Positions 6,436 to 8,377 of a stretch of DNA of 8,377 bases are shown here, piece after piece. The notes under the pieces are model-generated. The model was not told the origin of the DNA and made no database searches. It saw only the letters and a program-made list of their open reading frames with translations. A program made the position numbers and the translations under genes. Position 1 is the first letter of the stretch. Each line of letters begins with the position of its first letter. The stretch comes from Pseudomonadota bacterium (GTDB lineage Bacteria > Pseudomonadota > Gammaproteobacteria > Burkholderiales > Burkholderiaceae): positions 1 to 8,377 of the forward strand of contig JAEZQX010000043.1 of assembly GCA_023441105.1 (NCBI GenBank). The letters are read 5' to 3'.

Positions 6436-8067
6436 TCAGGCGGCCCGGCTGACCGGTGGCGGCGCCAGCGGCTCCAGCTGCCGGCGCAATCCCACCGCCT
6501 CCGCGACATGGTCGCCTTCCACCGCCGGCCGCTGTGCCAGGTCGGCGATGGTCCTGGCAACCTTGAGCGTGCGATGCAGGGCCCGCATCGACCAGTCGAA
6601 GCGTCTCGCTGCGCCGGCCGCCAACTGCCGCGCCGGTCCGGTCAGTACCAGCTTGTCCTCGAGCTCCGCCGGCACCAGCTCGGCGTTGCCCTTGCCCTGA
6701 CGGGCCAGCTGCCGCCGCCTTGCCTGCAGCACCCGCTGCGCGACCACGGTCGAGCTCTCGCGACTCGCCGTGGCCGGACCTTCAGGTTGGAGTCCGTGCT
6801 CGGCGTGGCGGCGCACGTCGACGCAGAGATCGAAGCGTTCGAGCAGCGGCCCGGAGAGGCGGGCGCGGTAGCGCTGCACCTGGTCGGCCGTGCAGCTGCA
6901 GGCGTGGCCGCGGTCGCCCAGGTAGCCGCAGGGGCAGGGGTTCATGGCGGCGACGAGCAGGAAGGCGGCCGGGAAGGTCTCGCTGTACGGACCGCGGGCG
7001 ACGGTGATGCGACCGGTCTCGAGCGGCTCGCGCAGCGCCTCGATGGCGGCACGGCGAAACTCCGGCAGCTCGTCGAGGAACAGGATGCCCTGGTGGGCAA
7101 GGCTGATCTCTCCCGGCCGGGGCGGCTGGCCGCCGCCGACGAGGCCGGCCACCGATACCGAGTGATGCGGCTGGCGCACCGGGCGGCTCATCCAGCGCTG
7201 CGGATCCAGCGTTCCCTTGAGCGAGGCGATGGCAGCCGAGGCAAGGGCTTCCGACCGGGTGAGTGGCGGCATCAGGCCGGCCAGCCGACCGGCCAGCATG
7301 CTCTTGCCGGTGCCCGGCGGCCCGCAGAGCAGCAGGTGGTGATGGCCGGCGGCGGCGATTTCCAGGGCCCGCTTGGCCTGGGGTTGGCCGACGACGTCCA
7401 CGAGATCCGGGCCGGCGTCCGGCTGCGGCAGCCCGGCCGGATGGTCGCCGGCTTGCGCAGGGTTGGGATTTGCCGCCTGCCGGGCCAACCGCAGCGAGCC
7501 AGGGTCGGGGGGTGAGCGCGGGCTGTCGGGCGCAGGCTGCAGGGGCTTGCGGCCGCGCAGGTGGTCGCAAACCTCCAGCAGGCTGGCGGCGCCGAGCACC
7601 GGCGAATGACCGCAGAGGGAAGCCTCGGCGGCATTCTGCCGGGGCAGGATAAGTGAGCGCCTGCTCCTGTCCGAAACCAGGCCGCAAGCCAAGGCCAGCG
7701 CAGCGCGGATCGGGCGAAGTGCGCCCCCCAGGGACAGCTCGCCCACCAGTTCTGCCTCCGCGAGCGCGGCCAGCGGAATCCCGCCGCCGGCCGCGAGGAT
7801 TCCGACGGCGATGGGCAGGTCGAAGCGTCCGGAGTCCTTGGGCAGGTCGGCCGGCGCCAGGTTGACCGTGATGCGGCGCTGGGGAAAGTCGAACCCGCTC
7901 TGGACCAAGGCCGCGCGGACCCGCTCCCGGCTTTCGCGCACCGACGTCTCCGGTAATCCCACGATGCTGAATGACGGCAGGCCGTTGGCGAGATGGACCT
8001 CGACCCGCACTGCCGGCGCGAGCAGGCCACGCAGGGCGCGGCTGTGGGCAACGGCGAGCCCGGCCAT
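6436..8067 (-). CDS. comM: ComM / YifB family Mg-chelatase-like AAA+ ATPase
   Basis: ComM is a hexameric helicase that promotes branch migration when transforming DNA is integrated in competent bacteria. The 543-residue protein opens with a Lon-protease-like (ChlI-type) domain (about 1-170), including HSRALRGLLAPAV and VHLANGLPSFSIVGLPE. A VDVVGQ segment (223-228) leads into the AAA+ core with Walker A GPPGTGKS (249-256) and Walker B ILFLDE (328-333). A Cys motif, NPCPCG with CSC (C378, C380, C390, C392), fits metal binding, and GPLLERFD holds R411. The C-terminal Mg-chelatase domain contains FDWSMRALHRTLKVARTIADL. Usual length is about 500-510. The excess lies mainly in a Pro-rich linker at about 172-220. 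The start at 8067-8065 fits the family N-terminus but has no ribosome site; an upstream small ORF ends 2 nt before it, which suggests coupled translation. No competence genes are adjacent. Confidence 0.97.
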   Translation of the reverse strand: MAGLAVAHSRALRGLLAPAVRVEVHLANGLPSFSIVGLPETSVRESRERVRAALVQSGFDFPQRRITVNLAPADLPKDSGRFDLPIAVGILAAGGGIPLAALAEAELVGELSLGGALRPIRAALALACGLVSDRSRRSLILPRQNAAEASLCGHSPVLGAASLLEVCDHLRGRKPLQPAPDSPRSPPDPGSLRLARQAANPNPAQAGDHPAGLPQPDAGPDLVDVVGQPQAKRALEIAAAGHHHLLLCGPPGTGKSMLAGRLAGLMPPLTRSEALASAAIASLKGTLDPQRWMSRPVRQPHHSVSVAGLVGGGQPPRPGEISLAHQGILFLDELPEFRRAAIEALREPLETGRITVARGPYSETFPAAFLLVAAMNPCPCGYLGDRGHACSCTADQVQRYRARLSGPLLERFDLCVDVRRHAEHGLQPEGPATASRESSTVVAQRVLQARRRQLARQGKGNAELVPAELEDKLVLTGPARQLAAGAARRFDWSMRALHRTLKVARTIADLAQRPAVEGDHVAEAVGLRRQLEPLAPPPVSRAA

Positions 8068-8069
8068 GA

Positions 8070-8180
8070 CTATGACGCCCGGCGGATAGGGGGTGCAGTA
8101 CGGGCTACGGGAGCGTCTTCAGGACGGTCTGCTAGATGAACTTCAGGATAACGCGGCCGTAACCATTGCCACCCATGCAT
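8070..8180 (-). CDS. Possible 36-codon leader ORF upstream of comM
   Basis: An ATG at 8180-8178 follows AAGGAGG (8198-8192) at 11-nt spacing. It opens a 36-residue frame beginning MHGWQWLRPRYPEVH and ending at a TAG (8072-8070), 2 nt before the comM ATG. The SD and the stop/start spacing are the reasons to list it. Against it, about 42% of third positions are G/C, unlike the strongly GC3-biased neighbours, and the product matches no family I know. A second ATG (8176-8174) in another frame would give a 14-residue peptide, MGGNGYGRVILKFI, stopping at 8132 and using the same ribosome site at longer spacing. The ORF may be translated mainly to deliver ribosomes to comM, or the region may be an untranslated leader. 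Confidence 0.27.
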   Translation of the reverse strand: MHGWQWLRPRYPEVHLADRPEDAPVARTAPPIRRAS

Positions 8181-8183
8181 GCT

Positions 8184-8198
8184 GGAGGGCTCCTCCTT
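8184..8198 (-). promoter_or_regulatory. Shine-Dalgarno sequence occluded by a hairpin in the comM leader
   Basis: Read on the minus strand, AAGGAGGAG (8198-8190) is a near-perfect anti-16S match. Its GGAGG (8196-8192) is followed by the 3-nt loop AGC and by CCTCC (8188-8184), so the SD can pair with the downstream half in a 5-bp all-paired stem. This would hold the site closed and make translation of the leader ORF, and possibly of comM, conditional. The base pairing is directly visible; the regulatory effect is inferred. Confidence 0.45.
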
Positions 8199-8299
8199 CG
8201 CCGATCGCGCCGGCCGATCCGCCGGCATGACCAGGGTAGCAGCCGCGGAGCGGCGGCGAGGGCTCGAACTTCGACGCACGACCTAGGCGGGATGGCGGC

Positions 8300-8341
8300 G
8301 CGGGTCCGCCCGCAAGTCGCGCGGCGCCTGCGCCGCTCGCG
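8300..8341. repeat. Tandem GC-rich inverted repeats (two hairpins)
   Basis: Two adjacent perfect stems are visible. The first is GCGGG (8300-8304) with CCCGC (8309-8313) around a 4-nt loop. The second is GCGGCG (8321-8326) with CGCCGC (8331-8336) around CCTG, extendable by three pairs (8318-8320 with 8339-8341) across a 2-nt bulge. Neither side carries a T-run, so they are not classic intrinsic terminators. They could be a REP-like element, a structured RNA or a U-less terminator. Confidence 0.45.
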
Positions 8342-8377
8342 CATGGGGAAGGGTAGTGGGAAGGAGCGGGGTGCCGG

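Larger units (their letters stand above)
8181..8377. other. Non-coding region right of the comM leader
   Basis: No frame here on either strand looks like protein. The open frames are short, Arg/Pro-rich and of low complexity. The stretch contains GC-rich inverted repeats and, from about 8345 to 8372, a plus-strand run that is almost entirely purine. There is no convincing sigma-70 promoter, T-tract terminator or tRNA. It may be the upstream regulatory region of comM, the tail of an intergenic repeat, or the 3' region of a gene beyond the right edge. Confidence 0.5.

Noticed and set aside
8225..8300. tRNA-like segment with a TTCGAGC loop on the minus strand
   Set aside because: The T-stem has a mismatch, no D-arm or anticodon arm can be built upstream, and the acceptor strands do not pair cleanly.
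8291..8377. Possible plus-strand gene start at the right edge (ATG at 8292 or 8343)
   Set aside because: The visible product is Arg/Gly-rich low complexity, has no ribosome site, and overlaps the hairpins. Too little is in the window to support a gene.

Overview
The window is very GC-rich and densely coded, with strong G/C bias at third codon positions. It looks like the chromosome of a proteobacterium. The pairing of a DUF1840 protein with a ComM/YifB ATPase and an alpha-methylacyl-CoA racemase points to Betaproteobacteria (Burkholderiales or Rhodocyclales type). That placement is inferred from family distribution, not shown by an rRNA or marker gene. I see no insertion sequence, integrase, CRISPR array, tRNA or rRNA.

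Layout. (1) Positions 1-2407, minus strand: a compact putative operon, read right to left. It holds a DUF1840 protein (2407-2057), a BenE-family benzoate/H+ symporter-like membrane protein (2064-781, GTG start, overlapping the DUF1840 stop by 8 nt) and a DUF2817/M14-type zinc carboxypeptidase-like protein (749-1) whose C-terminus lies beyond the left edge. (2) Positions 2408-2446: a 39-nt divergent gap containing most of a perfect 8-bp inverted repeat that runs into the first codons of the rightward gene. (3) Positions 2447-4305, plus strand: a small lipoprotein of unknown function, coupled by an ATGA overlap to an MFS transporter. (4) Positions 4300-8067, minus strand: comM (8067-6436), an AMACR-type CaiB/BaiF CoA-transferase-fold protein (6345-5269) and an EamA/DMT transporter (5235-4300). 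The DMT and MFS genes converge and share one palindromic hexamer, TCATGA, as both stop codons. (5) Positions 8068-8377: the comM leader. It holds a perfect Shine-Dalgarno sequence buried in a small hairpin, a possible 36-codon ORF ending 2 nt before the comM ATG, and further right non-coding DNA with strong GC hairpins.

How the genes work together. Three different transporter families lie within 5.3 kb (BenE, MFS, EamA). The enzymes beside them act on small acyl or amide compounds (M14-like amidohydrolase, acyl-CoA epimerase), so uptake or efflux of organic acids or peptides is a plausible theme, but nothing ties them to one pathway. comM is a conserved competence/recombination gene. I did not find a clear novel defence or mobile system. 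The points most worth a second look are the structured comM leader, the inverted repeat in the divergent gap, and the DUF1840-BenE-DUF2817 cluster.
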